Assembly (NCBI GenBank): GCA_038895395.1
Contig: JAWANJ010000003.1
Location: 1 to 43,999, forward strand
Length of the DNA: 43,999 bases
Reading direction: 5' to 3'
Source of the DNA: DTGL01 sp038895395
Lineage (GTDB): Archaea; Iainarchaeota; Iainarchaeia; Iainarchaeales; DTGL01
The notes under the pieces were generated by a model. The model did not search any database and was not told where the DNA came from. It saw only the letters and a program-made list of their open reading frames with translations. A program made the translations under genes and the position numbers. Positions within the stretch are counted from its first letter, which is position 1; each line of letters begins with the position of its first letter. Shown here piece by piece: positions 32,934 to 41,455 of this stretch.

Positions 32934-33428
32934 ATGGCCAAACGTAGCAAAAAAAGCCCAAAAGATGAGACTGCTGAAAAGATTTCCTTTTTGGAAAAAG
33001 AATTGGCTGAAAAAAGTGCTCTGGCTGAAGAACGCCTTAATCAGATAAAGTATCTCCAAGCAGACTTTGAGAATTACCGTAAAGGGCTTGAAAGGGAAAA
33101 GGATGAAGCGATCAAACGTGCTAGTGAAGTAATAATTAGAGACCTATTGCCTTTGATAGACGACCTTGAAAATGCTTTAAAAAATTCAAAAGAAGAGAAC
33201 CAAGGCCTAAAATTAGTTTTTGACAAACTTATGAAAATATGTGAAAAACATGGCCTAAAGAAGATAAAAGCTCTTGGTAAAAAATTTGATCCATATCATC
33301 ACGAAGTTATCCAAAAAGAAATATCTGATAAAGAAGAAGGCACCATTATTGAGGAATTTCAATCAGGATATATGCTCAACTCAAAGGTTATAAGACCTTC
33401 CAAGGTAAAAATTGCTGTAAAGAGCTAG
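32934..33428 (+). CDS. grpE: GrpE nucleotide exchange factor
   Basis: 164 residues from ATG 32934, with GTGAGT upstream. A long N-terminal coiled coil (EKISFLEKELAEKSALAEER, then LNQIKYLQADFENYRKGLER) precedes the beta-wing domain with GLKKIKALGKKFDPYHHEVI and the closing GYMLNSKVIRPSKVKIA. It releases ADP from DnaK. Its TAG stop shares a base with the GGTGAT ribosome-binding site of dnaK, so the two are translationally coupled. Full length. Confidence 0.96.
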   Translation: MAKRSKKSPKDETAEKISFLEKELAEKSALAEERLNQIKYLQADFENYRKGLEREKDEAIKRASEVIIRDLLPLIDDLENALKNSKEENQGLKLVFDKLMKICEKHGLKKIKALGKKFDPYHHEVIQKEISDKEEGTIIEEFQSGYMLNSKVIRPSKVKIAVKS

Positions 33429-33437
33429 GTGATTTCT

Positions 33438-35318
33438 ATGGCAAAAGAAAAGATAATAGGTATAGACCTTGGTACATCAAATAGTCAAGCAGCAGTAGTG
33501 ATAGGAGGAAGGCCTGTTATAATTCCTTCGGCTGAAGGTCCTACTGTGGCTGGAAAGATGTTTCCATCTTATGTTGCCTTTACTAAAGAAGGTCAACTTT
33601 TGGTTGGTGAACCTGCTAGAAGGCAAGCAGTGTCAAACCCAGAGGGCACGGTTATTGGGGTAAAAAGAAAAATGGGCACAAACCACGTATATAAAATTTA
33701 TGGTAAGACATATAAACCACAGGAGATCTCGGCATTTATACTTCAAAAGATAAAAAAAGATGCTGAAGCATTTTTGGGTGAACCAGTAAGAAAAGCAGTG
33801 ATCACGGTGCCGGCATATTTCAACGACAACCAGAGAACTGCAACAAAAGATGCCGGTAGGATAGCTGGCCTTGAAGTAGTTAGACTTGTTAATGAACCAA
33901 CAGCAGCAGCAATGGCATATGGCCTTGACAAAGGTGGTGAACACAAAATTCTAGTTTTTGATCTGGGTGGTGGCACACTTGATGTTACAATAATGGAATT
34001 TTCAGAAGGCACATTTAATGTCATTTCCACAGCAGGTGATACTCAGCTTGGTGGCACAGACATGGACAATGCAATAATAGAGTGGGTCTTGAAAGAATTT
34101 AAGGAAAAAGAAGGCATTGATTTGAGAAACGATAAAGTGGCTATGCAGCGTATAAGAGAAGCTTCTGAAAAAGCAAAGATTGAGCTAAGCACAGTGCTTG
34201 AAACTGAAATAAATCTTCCATATATCACATCAGATGATAAGGGACCAAAGCACCTGTTGCTAAAACTCACACGAGCTAAGCTGGAAAAACTTGTAGAGCC
34301 AATTGTGCAAAGATGCCTTGGGCCAATAGAACAAGCATTGAAAGATGCAAAATTAACAAAAGATGACATTGATAAAGTTATCTTGGTTGGTGGGCCTACA
34401 CGAATGCCTATCGTTCAAGAATTTCTTGAAAAGCACCTGGGTAAAAAAATCGAGCGTGGTGTAGACCCAATGGAATGTGTTGCAATAGGTGCAGCAATTC
34501 AGGGTGCAATACTTGCAGGCGAAATCAAAGATCTAGTTCTTTTAGACGTGACCCCTCTTACCTTGGGTATTGAAACATTAGGAAACATAATGACTCCGCT
34601 TATTCCAAGAAACACAACAATTCCAACAAGAAAAAGTCAAATATTTACTACAGCATCAGACTTCCAAACTGCTGTCACAATACACGTACTTCAAGGAGAA
34701 AGACCCATGGCAAGCGATAATATAAGCCTCGGAGAATTTACACTTGTTGGAATTCCACCAGCACCAAGAGGTGTTCCACAAATAGAGGTTACATTTGATA
34801 TAGACGCATCTGGTATATTACATGTTTCTGCTAAAGACCTAGCCACAGGTAAAGAACAAAAAATGACAATAACTGCTCCGACAAAACTTTCAGAGAAAGA
34901 AGTCGAAGAGATGATAAAAAAGGCCAAGGAATTCGAAGAAGAAGATCGTAAGAAAAAAGAGGAAGCCGAGCTTAGAAACAATGCAGACGCACTAATTTAC
35001 ACCACGGAGAAAACCCTTTCAGAGCTCGGTGACAAGCTTTCAGAAAAACAAAAAGAAAAGATAGAAACTGCTTTAAAAGAGGCAAAAGAAGCACTAGAAA
35101 GGGGCACAGTTGAAATCCTTAGACAGAAAGTGGATAATTTGCAGAAGGTCTTGCAAGATGCTGGAAAAGCCATATATGAAGAAGCCGCCAGAAGATATGC
35201 TGAAGAAAAAGACAGACAAAAAAGTGAGTTTGGAGGAAAAACCGAGAGCTCAAACAAGAAAGACAACAAAGACGATACAATCGATGCAGAGTTCAAAGTG
35301 CAAGACGAAGAAAAATAG
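33438..35318 (+). CDS. dnaK: chaperone DnaK (Hsp70)
   Basis: 626 residues from ATG 33438. GGTGAT at 33428-33433 with the 4-base spacer TTCT decides the start over GTG 33429. ATPase domain motifs: IGIDLGTSNSQAAV, VPAYFNDNQRTATKDAG, NEPTAAAMAYG, FDLGGGTLDVT and VGGPTRMP. The substrate-binding domain begins after VLLDVTPLTLGIET and contains LGEFTLVGIPPAPRG. The lid is helical and the tail Lys/Glu-rich, ending DAEFKVQDEEK. Refolds proteins with DnaJ and GrpE. The closeness to bacterial DnaK is typical of archaeal copies, which were transferred from bacteria. Confidence 0.98.
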   Translation: MAKEKIIGIDLGTSNSQAAVVIGGRPVIIPSAEGPTVAGKMFPSYVAFTKEGQLLVGEPARRQAVSNPEGTVIGVKRKMGTNHVYKIYGKTYKPQEISAFILQKIKKDAEAFLGEPVRKAVITVPAYFNDNQRTATKDAGRIAGLEVVRLVNEPTAAAMAYGLDKGGEHKILVFDLGGGTLDVTIMEFSEGTFNVISTAGDTQLGGTDMDNAIIEWVLKEFKEKEGIDLRNDKVAMQRIREASEKAKIELSTVLETEINLPYITSDDKGPKHLLLKLTRAKLEKLVEPIVQRCLGPIEQALKDAKLTKDDIDKVILVGGPTRMPIVQEFLEKHLGKKIERGVDPMECVAIGAAIQGAILAGEIKDLVLLDVTPLTLGIETLGNIMTPLIPRNTTIPTRKSQIFTTASDFQTAVTIHVLQGERPMASDNISLGEFTLVGIPPAPRGVPQIEVTFDIDASGILHVSAKDLATGKEQKMTITAPTKLSEKEVEEMIKKAKEFEEEDRKKKEEAELRNNADALIYTTEKTLSELGDKLSEKQKEKIETALKEAKEALERGTVEILRQKVDNLQKVLQDAGKAIYEEAARRYAEEKDRQKSEFGGKTESSNKKDNKDDTIDAEFKVQDEEK

Positions 35319-35327
35319 CAAAAGGTC

Positions 35328-36482
35328 TTAACCTAGGCTATCTTTAAGTTTTCCAAAAAAACCCTTCTTCTTTTGTCCATCTTTGTCGCTAGAACTTTCT
35401 AGCAAAGCTTCCTTTAACAATGCCTTTTGTTTTTCAGATAGCTTTGTTGGAATCTCCACGATTACGTTAACAAGTAAGTCGCCTCTCTTGTCTGAATTTA
35501 GATAAGGCATGCCCATGCCTTTTAGCCTAAGCTTAGTGTTGCTTTGGGTTCCTGGTGGGACGTTTATAGTTACTTCACCATCCAAAGCTTTGAGATTAAC
35601 TTTACCCCCAAGTATTGCGGTTAGCAGATCTATTTTTTTGTCGCAGAAAAGATCAGCGCCTTTTCTTTCAAAGAAGTCATGCTTCCTAATATTTACCTTT
35701 AAGTAAAGATCCCCATTAGGTCCGCCATTTATGCCAGGCTCGCCTTCACCTGCAATTCTTAAATGTTGACCATTGTTAATACCTTTTGGTATCTTCACAT
35801 CAATTTTCTTCTTCCTCTTTACAAACCCACTGCCATTGCACTTTTTGCATTTCTTTTCATAAACTTTACCACTACCACCACACTTTTTGCAGGTGGTTAT
35901 GCTTGTAAACTGCACAAATCCATGTCTTCTATATTGGCGTATCTCACCTGTGCCATTACACTCTTCACACTTTTTAAGCGCTCCACCTTCAGCACCTGTG
36001 CCATGGCAATCTTCACAGTTTTGTATACTTGGAACTTCTATAATCTTTTTAGTTCCACTAAATGCTTCTTCTAAAGAGATTTCAATCTCATAAAGGATAT
36101 CAGCGCCGCGCCGCGGTCTTGAGCGCCCATAGTTTTCCTTAAAATGGCCAAAATCGAAATCAGCAAAACCTGAAAAAGTGTCAAATATGTCGCCAAAACC
36201 AAAGTCCTTTAAAAGTTCTTCAAAATCAGGCCATCTATAATTTGCAAAGTCTTCTGGTCTGAAAGCGCTTTCACCGAATTGATCATATTGTGCTCTTTTT
36301 TGCGGGTCGCTTAGCACTTGGTATGCTTCGTTTATCTCTTTAAATTTTTCTTCAGCTTCTTTGTTTCCTGGGTTTACATCCGGATGGTATTTTCTGGCTA
36401 GTTGTCTGAATGCTCTTTTTATTTCTTCATCTGATGCGTCTCTGCTTACACCAAGGATTTCATAATAATCTTTTTTTGGCAT
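35328..36482 (-). CDS. dnaJ: chaperone DnaJ (type I Hsp40)
   Basis: 384 residues from ATG 36480-36482. The J domain has the HPD motif (ARKYHPDVNPGNKEAE). The usual Gly/Phe linker is replaced by an aromatic-acidic region (DFGFGDIFDTFSGFADFDFG). The zinc region has four CxxCxGxG units (CEDCHGTG, CEECNGTG, CKKCGGSG, CKKCNGSG). C-terminal domains I-II with GDLYLKVNIRKH and the G-D-L motifs follow. It stimulates DnaK ATPase. It is convergent with dnaK, tail to tail with 9 bases between stops, instead of the common same-strand grpE-dnaK-dnaJ order. Confidence 0.97.
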   Translation of the reverse strand: MPKKDYYEILGVSRDASDEEIKRAFRQLARKYHPDVNPGNKEAEEKFKEINEAYQVLSDPQKRAQYDQFGESAFRPEDFANYRWPDFEELLKDFGFGDIFDTFSGFADFDFGHFKENYGRSRPRRGADILYEIEISLEEAFSGTKKIIEVPSIQNCEDCHGTGAEGGALKKCEECNGTGEIRQYRRHGFVQFTSITTCKKCGGSGKVYEKKCKKCNGSGFVKRKKKIDVKIPKGINNGQHLRIAGEGEPGINGGPNGDLYLKVNIRKHDFFERKGADLFCDKKIDLLTAILGGKVNLKALDGEVTINVPPGTQSNTKLRLKGMGMPYLNSDKRGDLLVNVIVEIPTKLSEKQKALLKEALLESSSDKDGQKKKGFFGKLKDSLG

Positions 36483-36552
36483 AATGGTCACGTGATGCTA
36501 TTGTTGTTCACTAAGAGTAAAAATAATTTATCTGATAAACTACCAAATCCTA

Positions 36553-37095
36553 TTATCTGAGCTTTGAAATTGCATCTATACAACCATGCTCAGAGCAGTA
36601 GGCAATCTTTTCTTCTATAACTTTTCCTGTTGTTTCCTCGCTTCCAAAGCCAATAATTGGGTCAAAGTCTCCTATAAATGTAGTTGGTACACCTCTTGCA
36701 TTAATACCAAAAGCCTCTGCAAATTCAGAAAAGAGTTTTCTGTTATCTTCGTTTTTCCAAACCTCATATGCCTTAACGATAAGATTGGGATACTTTTCTT
36801 TCATTTTCTCTAAAAAAATTTTTTGCTTTGTACAGTGCGGACAACCTTCACCATAAAAAAAATAAAGCACCACCGTTTTTTTGTCTGTGGTCTCAACCTC
36901 TCCACTAAAAATTGGCTTGGTCGCTTCTTTTGTTGTACTATTTGCAACTTCGCCTTTTTCTTCAATTGTGGCATAACCTGTTTGGTGCAAGCTCTCAGTT
37001 CTATTGTTGCTATTGTTGCTCATCAATAGTAAGGCAAAAACAAAAATCAAAAACAAACAAAGTGCTACACCTAAAAATAATTTTTTTCCTTCCAT
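36553..37095 (-). CDS. membrane-anchored thioredoxin-fold protein (CPHC)
   Basis: 180 residues. One N-terminal anchor (VALCLFLIFVFALLLM), a short linker, then a thioredoxin-like domain with the redox motif FYGEGCPHCTKQ and a cis-Pro region RGVPTTFIG. A C-terminal Cys pair (AYCSEHGCID) is additional. CPHC is the motif of DsbA- and VKOR-linked thioredoxins. The domain faces outside, where it could make or shuffle disulfides in the many Cys-rich surface proteins coded nearby; that link is inference. GGTGAG sits 3 bases before the ATG. Confidence 0.85.
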   Translation of the reverse strand: MEGKKLFLGVALCLFLIFVFALLLMSNNSNNRTESLHQTGYATIEEKGEVANSTTKEATKPIFSGEVETTDKKTVVLYFFYGEGCPHCTKQKIFLEKMKEKYPNLIVKAYEVWKNEDNRKLFSEFAEAFGINARGVPTTFIGDFDPIIGFGSEETTGKVIEEKIAYCSEHGCIDAISKLR

Positions 37096-37213
37096 TTACT
37101 CACCAGAATTAAAAAATTCTACAAAAAGGCTGCTTAGTATATAAGAAAAAACCAATGCAAAAGTTTATTAAAGAGTAATGATAAAATATATAAGAAAAAA
37201 TTGTGGTGGTTTT

Positions 37214-37927
37214 ATGGAGCGTATTAAAACTGGAATAGATGGTCTTGATGAACTTATTCAGGGTGGAATCCCAGAAGGCTCTGCTGTGCTTGTTTCTGGT
37301 GGTACCGGTACAGGAAAGACAATACTCAGCATGCAGTTTATTTACAATGGTGCTGCACTTTACAACGAGCCAGGAATCTATGTAAGCCTTGAGACAAACC
37401 TCAAGAATATCATATGGAACATGGAAAGCTTTAACTGGGACATAAGGAGCTTACAGGAAAGCAATTTGATGAAGATTTACAGGCTCAATATAAGCTATGC
37501 AAAAACAAGAGATGAGGTAATACAGCGCGTTGACGAAGAGCTTAACACAATTTCTCAGCTTGTCAAGGAGATAAATGCAAAACGCTTAGTTGTTGATTCA
37601 ATAGCCTCTTTTGGAGTGTGGTTTGAAAGCCCAGGGCTTATAAGAGCAATCTTGTTCGAATTTGTTGACAAACTAAAAAACATGGGCTGCACAACTATGC
37701 TAACCACAGAGACAAAAGGTGGAAGACGTGAATTTTCAGCTTACGGTGTTGAAGAATTTATAGCAGATGGTGTCATAGCATTGTATTTTACTCCACCACA
37801 TAGGAGCATTTTCATAAAGAAAATGCGCGGTACAGACCATAGCAAGATTCCACATCCATTTGAGATTACAGAAAGGGGTATAGTGGTTAACCCACAGGAT
37901 AGAGTGCTGTGGGAATCAATAAAGTAA
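37214..37927 (+). CDS. KaiC-like RecA-superfamily ATPase (single domain)
   Basis: 237 residues from ATG 37214, with GGTGGT upstream; the frame opens earlier at ATG 37178, but that ATG lies just ahead of or inside the TATA region (taaaatatataa, 37182-37193). Walker A GGTGTGKT at 29-36, Walker B-like strand RLVVDSI, then a C-terminal STTLTTE-like region (MLTTETKGG) and the ending HPFEITERGIVV typical of archaeal KaiC/RadA-paralog proteins. Such proteins sense or signal through ATP binding, for example FlaH-like motility or regulatory roles; the target here is unknown. It is followed by an oligo-T region. Confidence 0.9.
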   Translation: MERIKTGIDGLDELIQGGIPEGSAVLVSGGTGTGKTILSMQFIYNGAALYNEPGIYVSLETNLKNIIWNMESFNWDIRSLQESNLMKIYRLNISYAKTRDEVIQRVDEELNTISQLVKEINAKRLVVDSIASFGVWFESPGLIRAILFEFVDKLKNMGCTTMLTTETKGGRREFSAYGVEEFIADGVIALYFTPPHRSIFIKKMRGTDHSKIPHPFEITERGIVVNPQDRVLWESIK

Positions 37928-37935
37928 AGCCTTCC

Positions 37936-37952
37936 CTCTTTTTTATTTTTGT
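37936..37952 (+). terminator. T-rich terminator after the KaiC-like gene
   Basis: ctcttttttatttttgt starts about 9 bases after the stop. It is a typical archaeal oligo-T termination stretch between convergent genes. Confidence 0.45.
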
Positions 37953-37957
37953 ATTAG

Positions 37958-38152
37958 CTAAAATAAGGATTTTATACGCATCGCATTGAGCAAAATCGAT
38001 ATTACAAAGATAATGGCTATGAGCACAATTGCCTGCATAAATGCCTCTTCCCAGGAAACATCTTTCTTGTAAGCAAACTTTGCACTTGCCTTAACAGCCC
38101 AAAGCATAAGCCCTAAGCTCAAAGCCGTTCCAAAAAACTCAGGAAAGTTCAT
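37958..38152 (-). CDS. 64-residue two-helix membrane protein
   Basis: Residues ~5-25 and ~40-58 are hydrophobic, separated by a basic-acidic loop KFAYKKDVSWEEA. A clean frame from ATG 38150-38152. Such small two-helix proteins are common in archaeal membranes. No family recognised; convergent with the KaiC-like gene. Confidence 0.7.
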   Translation of the reverse strand: MNFPEFFGTALSLGLMLWAVKASAKFAYKKDVSWEEAFMQAIVLIAIIFVISILLNAMRIKSLF

Positions 38153-38230
38153 ATTTTAACTATTTAAAAGTAAAGAAAAAAAGCTTTGCTCTTTGGATAA
38201 TTTTGCAATTATTCCAGCGCAGAAACCTTT

Positions 38231-40201
38231 TTACCTGTGCATTGTATGCTTTACATTGTGCTGGCTTTTGAAAACATGGTGTGCTTTTAGCTCTCTTATT
38301 TTCACTATTTGGTTTCTTACCTGTGCCTCAAGTGCTTTTCCACGGCTTCTTTCGTTTTTGATTGCACAATAAAATGAGAACAAGGGCGCGACTAGCAATA
38401 TAGTCATAACCAATAATGTATTGAAAATCAAGTTTTGCTGATCTTTGCTATTTGATTCGAAAGACTCAATCTCATCCTCTAAGACACTTATCCTCATTGA
38501 AAGCTGAACTAATATTGTGCTTGGTGACTCCAACTCATTTTTCTGTACTTTTTCTTCAAAAGAAGATAGTTCTTGCTCAAGCTTCTTTGCCTCGTCTTCT
38601 ACTTCAGAAACCTCAAAACCTTTGGCTTTTAGAGCCCTAATCTTGCTCTTGGCTTTTTGTATTCTTTGCCCTAATTCAAATAATGTAAGGGAATAATCTG
38701 CTTTTTCTCTTTTGGTTACATAAAATGCGCAGACAGCTTCTCGCTGTTGGAAATTCGAATCCGCGCTAACGACTGACAGCTTTGCCCTAAAAAAGTAAGT
38801 GCCACTTGGAAGGGACTCTGGAATTGTTTCGACAATGTGCTTGTCTGTTTTGCCGCCTGGCTTAATTGCAATTGGCGTTGATGAAGATAAGTATGCTTTT
38901 CCAGAGGAGTCCTCTATAGACCACGACAGCATGACATCAGTATAATAAGTGCCAACGTTGTATGCTGAAACATCAAAGTAAGCCACTGTGCCTGCTGTAA
39001 CTACCGGCGTTGTGCACAACGCAGAGAGATCATACCTTAGTTCGCCACCAAGTTCGATAAGCTTGACTTCTGTTGCAAGCTTAGTTGATTTGTCTATCGA
39101 ATAAACTGTTACTGACATTACATGCAATCCAGAAGTTTCTGGTGTCCAAGGCAAGAGCATTGAAAACTTCTGCTTGGAGAATGGGGCAATTCCTAAATAG
39201 GTTCTTTCATCTACATACTCTAGTTGGGCTTCTTGCCTTATAATAACAGAAACAATTACATCAATCTTTTTGTCAGAGTTGTTGTCTATAATACCACTTA
39301 TGATTGCTGGTGAACCGATTTTTAATGGTTCAATGTTTATATCTCTAATAAATACTTCCGGCTTAACAAAAACTTCTGGGGTCTTGGTAGGCATAGGTGT
39401 AGCGCCACCACCAACTGCACCACCTCCGCCACCACCGGGGCCGCAATCGCCGCAGTCCTGAGGGCAGTTTTTGCAGTTTTCACCACTTTCACATAAACCA
39501 TTTCCACATACCAAAGCAGCAGTTACCTTGAATATTCCGTTGTAATCTGCTTTATTTTGTCCTAACCGAATGTTTACACTGTATTTGTATTCCCCCAAAA
39601 CACTTGGCATGGTTAAGCTATATGCATAGTATCCTGGTGTTGATAGTTCTACAAGTTTCGCCTTGTTTGAAAGAATACCCCCCGTTGGATACCAAATAGT
39701 TATTGTACCTTCAGCATGTTTTAGTGGTTTTGTTGCGCTCACGAAGAACATGAGTGTTGCATTTTCACCAGGAGAAAAAATGTTATTACCTACAGGAATA
39801 ATAGATATGGTGTATGCTCCACAATAAAAGCATTCGCTTGCTATTGCGGTATTTTTGTTGGTGTCACTAGCCATAACATACAATGTATAAACGCCATTTT
39901 GTTCAAAACGAAAATTTCCAATGTAATTACCATCACCAATTTCATAGAAATCCATTACTTCAGTGTTGTCATCTGGTTTAAGCATATATCCATTTACTTG
40001 TAGGTTTTCAACACCCCTGCCGCCAGCCAATGCAATAATTTTAATACTTTTAGTTTCGCCAAGATTAGGAGTGAAATTCGCATCAATATAAATTGAGTAA
40101 TAGCTAACAGCTTTAGAGTACCAAGTGGGGGTAGTGCAATGTTTACACAAACTATGACTTCTTTTCAGAAAAATATTTCCTTCAGCCGGAGTTTTATCCA
40201 T
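38231..40201 (-). CDS. anchored surface protein with CGNGxC motif, 5' end apparently lost
   Basis: A frame of 656 residues, but the first ~25 (antisense to a plausible plus-strand protein) look spurious; natural sequence begins near residue 28 (WYSKAVSYYSIYIDANF). No signal peptide is visible although the rest is clearly extracellular: beta-rich domains, a Cys-rich CGNGLCESGENCKNCPQDCG unit at ~230-250, a Gly/Thr linker (GGGGGGAVGGGATPMPTKTP), then two Ig-like domains (~280-505). A coiled coil follows (residues ~525-600), then one membrane helix (LIFNTLLVMTILLVAPLFSFY) and a basic tail. The missing N-terminus suggests truncation at about 40130 (see findings). Confidence 0.7.
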   Translation of the reverse strand: MDKTPAEGNIFLKRSHSLCKHCTTPTWYSKAVSYYSIYIDANFTPNLGETKSIKIIALAGGRGVENLQVNGYMLKPDDNTEVMDFYEIGDGNYIGNFRFEQNGVYTLYVMASDTNKNTAIASECFYCGAYTISIIPVGNNIFSPGENATLMFFVSATKPLKHAEGTITIWYPTGGILSNKAKLVELSTPGYYAYSLTMPSVLGEYKYSVNIRLGQNKADYNGIFKVTAALVCGNGLCESGENCKNCPQDCGDCGPGGGGGGAVGGGATPMPTKTPEVFVKPEVFIRDINIEPLKIGSPAIISGIIDNNSDKKIDVIVSVIIRQEAQLEYVDERTYLGIAPFSKQKFSMLLPWTPETSGLHVMSVTVYSIDKSTKLATEVKLIELGGELRYDLSALCTTPVVTAGTVAYFDVSAYNVGTYYTDVMLSWSIEDSSGKAYLSSSTPIAIKPGGKTDKHIVETIPESLPSGTYFFRAKLSVVSADSNFQQREAVCAFYVTKREKADYSLTLFELGQRIQKAKSKIRALKAKGFEVSEVEDEAKKLEQELSSFEEKVQKNELESPSTILVQLSMRISVLEDEIESFESNSKDQQNLIFNTLLVMTILLVAPLFSFYCAIKNERSRGKALEAQVRNQIVKIRELKAHHVFKSQHNVKHTMHR

Positions 40202-40671
40202 CCTTTAAAAAGGAAGGTCTTCAATATTGGAAGAATCCAGATCCTTCACGTTATGTTGCAGCTGGGATTGGTTTTTATCCTGGTATACAGCAAATAAAAG
40301 TCAAAAAAGGTGGCTCAACAAAAACTAGAATTTTCATACACTCTGGTTTTGGGGTGCGAAATTACCAAGGTGTTAAAATAAGTGCTCATTTTACTGATGA
40401 TTGTCAGGGTATTTCAATTGATCTATCTGAAAGCGAATTTTTGCTAGGGCCCAGTTATCCAAAATTTGACTCTAACTGGGCAAAAAGTATTTCCATAAAA
40501 ATAAATGTTCTTGAAAGTACTGAAAAAAATTCATGTGAAATTAAGTTTATTGTTGAGAAACCATCTAAAGAAAATAGTGAAAAATGGCGCATTGCTCATG
40601 GCGCAAAATACTACGAAACGGCCAGTACTTGGGTGTCCATTTCACCAACCATAATTGTAAATATAGATTAA
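40135..40671 (+). pseudogene. 5'-truncated secreted-protein fragment
   Basis: The frame is open from just after a TAG at 40132-40134 to TAA 40669-40671 (178 codons) and reads like a real protein: YDFFSEKYFLQPEFYPSFKK, GLQYWKNPDPSRYVAAGIGF, RIFIHSGFGVRNYQGVKISA, ending in ISPTIIVNID. There is no ATG; the only candidate start is a GTG at 40354, which would drop 73 codons of protein-like sequence. So the 5' end is missing. It is beta-rich with a Cys pair and no membrane segment. It lies head to head with the truncated minus-strand gene, and their intact parts meet near 40130. Confidence 0.6.
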
Positions 40672-40777
40672 TTTTCTTTTTTTTTAAATATTAAAAAAAT
40701 TTTTTTACGATCTTTAACAGTTTAGCTCTTACAAAAAAAATAAATACTTATTTGTTTTTACTTTTTGTGGTGATTTA

Positions 40778-41155
40778 ATGCCAGGAAGACCAATGGTTCC
40801 AATGAGAAGGCAAGAGCCAAACAGAAGGGCATATGATAAAAAAAATCAAAGCAAAAAACAGGTAAAACCAAGACCTATTATTTTACAAAGGATTAAAGGC
40901 TTTGAAGCAAACCTAAAGGTCATTCCAGAAGTTTTTAAAAGATCTGGCATCAATGGTTGCGTTGAAGTGGTACGTAATGCAATACCTGAGCTCCAAAAAA
41001 GGATAAATGAAGAGGTTGCTAAAGGTGCTTCTTTGGACGGATGCAACTGGAAGGCTGTTTTTATTGAAAAAGCTGCCGAAGCACTTAGAAGAGCAGGCGC
41101 AAAAGAACCGCAGATAAATGAGTTCAGGCAAAAGGCCTGGCAGTCAATATCATAA
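40778..41155 (+). CDS. 125-residue basic protein of unknown function
   Basis: ATG 40778 follows GGTGAT with a 3-base spacer, so it is a well-expressed start. The first 50 residues are strongly basic and Pro/Arg/Lys/Gln-rich (MPGRPMVPMRRQEPNRRAYD). The rest is a helical domain (IPEVFKRSGINGCVEVVRNA, ELQKRINEEVAKGASLDGCN, KAAEALRRAGAKEPQINEFR). Two Cys. Likely a nucleic-acid-associated protein from charge, but no family recognised. A TATA-like AT run precedes it at about 40681-40745. Confidence 0.7.
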   Translation: MPGRPMVPMRRQEPNRRAYDKKNQSKKQVKPRPIILQRIKGFEANLKVIPEVFKRSGINGCVEVVRNAIPELQKRINEEVAKGASLDGCNWKAVFIEKAAEALRRAGAKEPQINEFRQKAWQSIS

Positions 41156-41455
41156 TCATAAAAACCAGATTTTGAAATAAGCGAAAATAATAAAAGTTTG
41201 ACACAAAAGGTATCAGGCTTTCCACTGAAACTATATTGGGGCCACAAATAGGTGGTTTTGCCAGTATAATTATAGCCTACCAGATGCTAATACTTGCCAA
41301 ATTGGAAAAGATTTGCCCTGAGGCCAAGAAAGCGAAATAAAAAAGTAAAAAAAATAGAAAGCTTGATTTTACAAAAATGCCAAATTTCGACTAGCAGAAA
41401 TTTGTATGAGTCAGTTACTTAGAGTAGGCCAAAACCCAACCTACGGAATACCTAT
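41156..41455. other. spacer with a possible gene remnant
   Basis: 300 bases with no complete gene. The plus-strand frame 41194-41340 (see separate entry) is the only protein-like stretch. The remainder (41341-41455) is AT-rich and non-coding by eye. The downstream minus-strand gene ends at 41456. Confidence 0.5.
41194..41340 (+). pseudogene. possible 3' gene remnant, hydrophobic then Lys-rich
   Basis: An open frame of 48 codons after a stop at 41191-41193, reading GPQIGGFASIIIAYQMLILA then KLEKICPEAKKAK and TAA. It has no good start (TTG at about 41236 or ATG in AYQM). It could be a 34-residue membrane peptide or the end of a lost gene. Weak. Confidence 0.25.
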
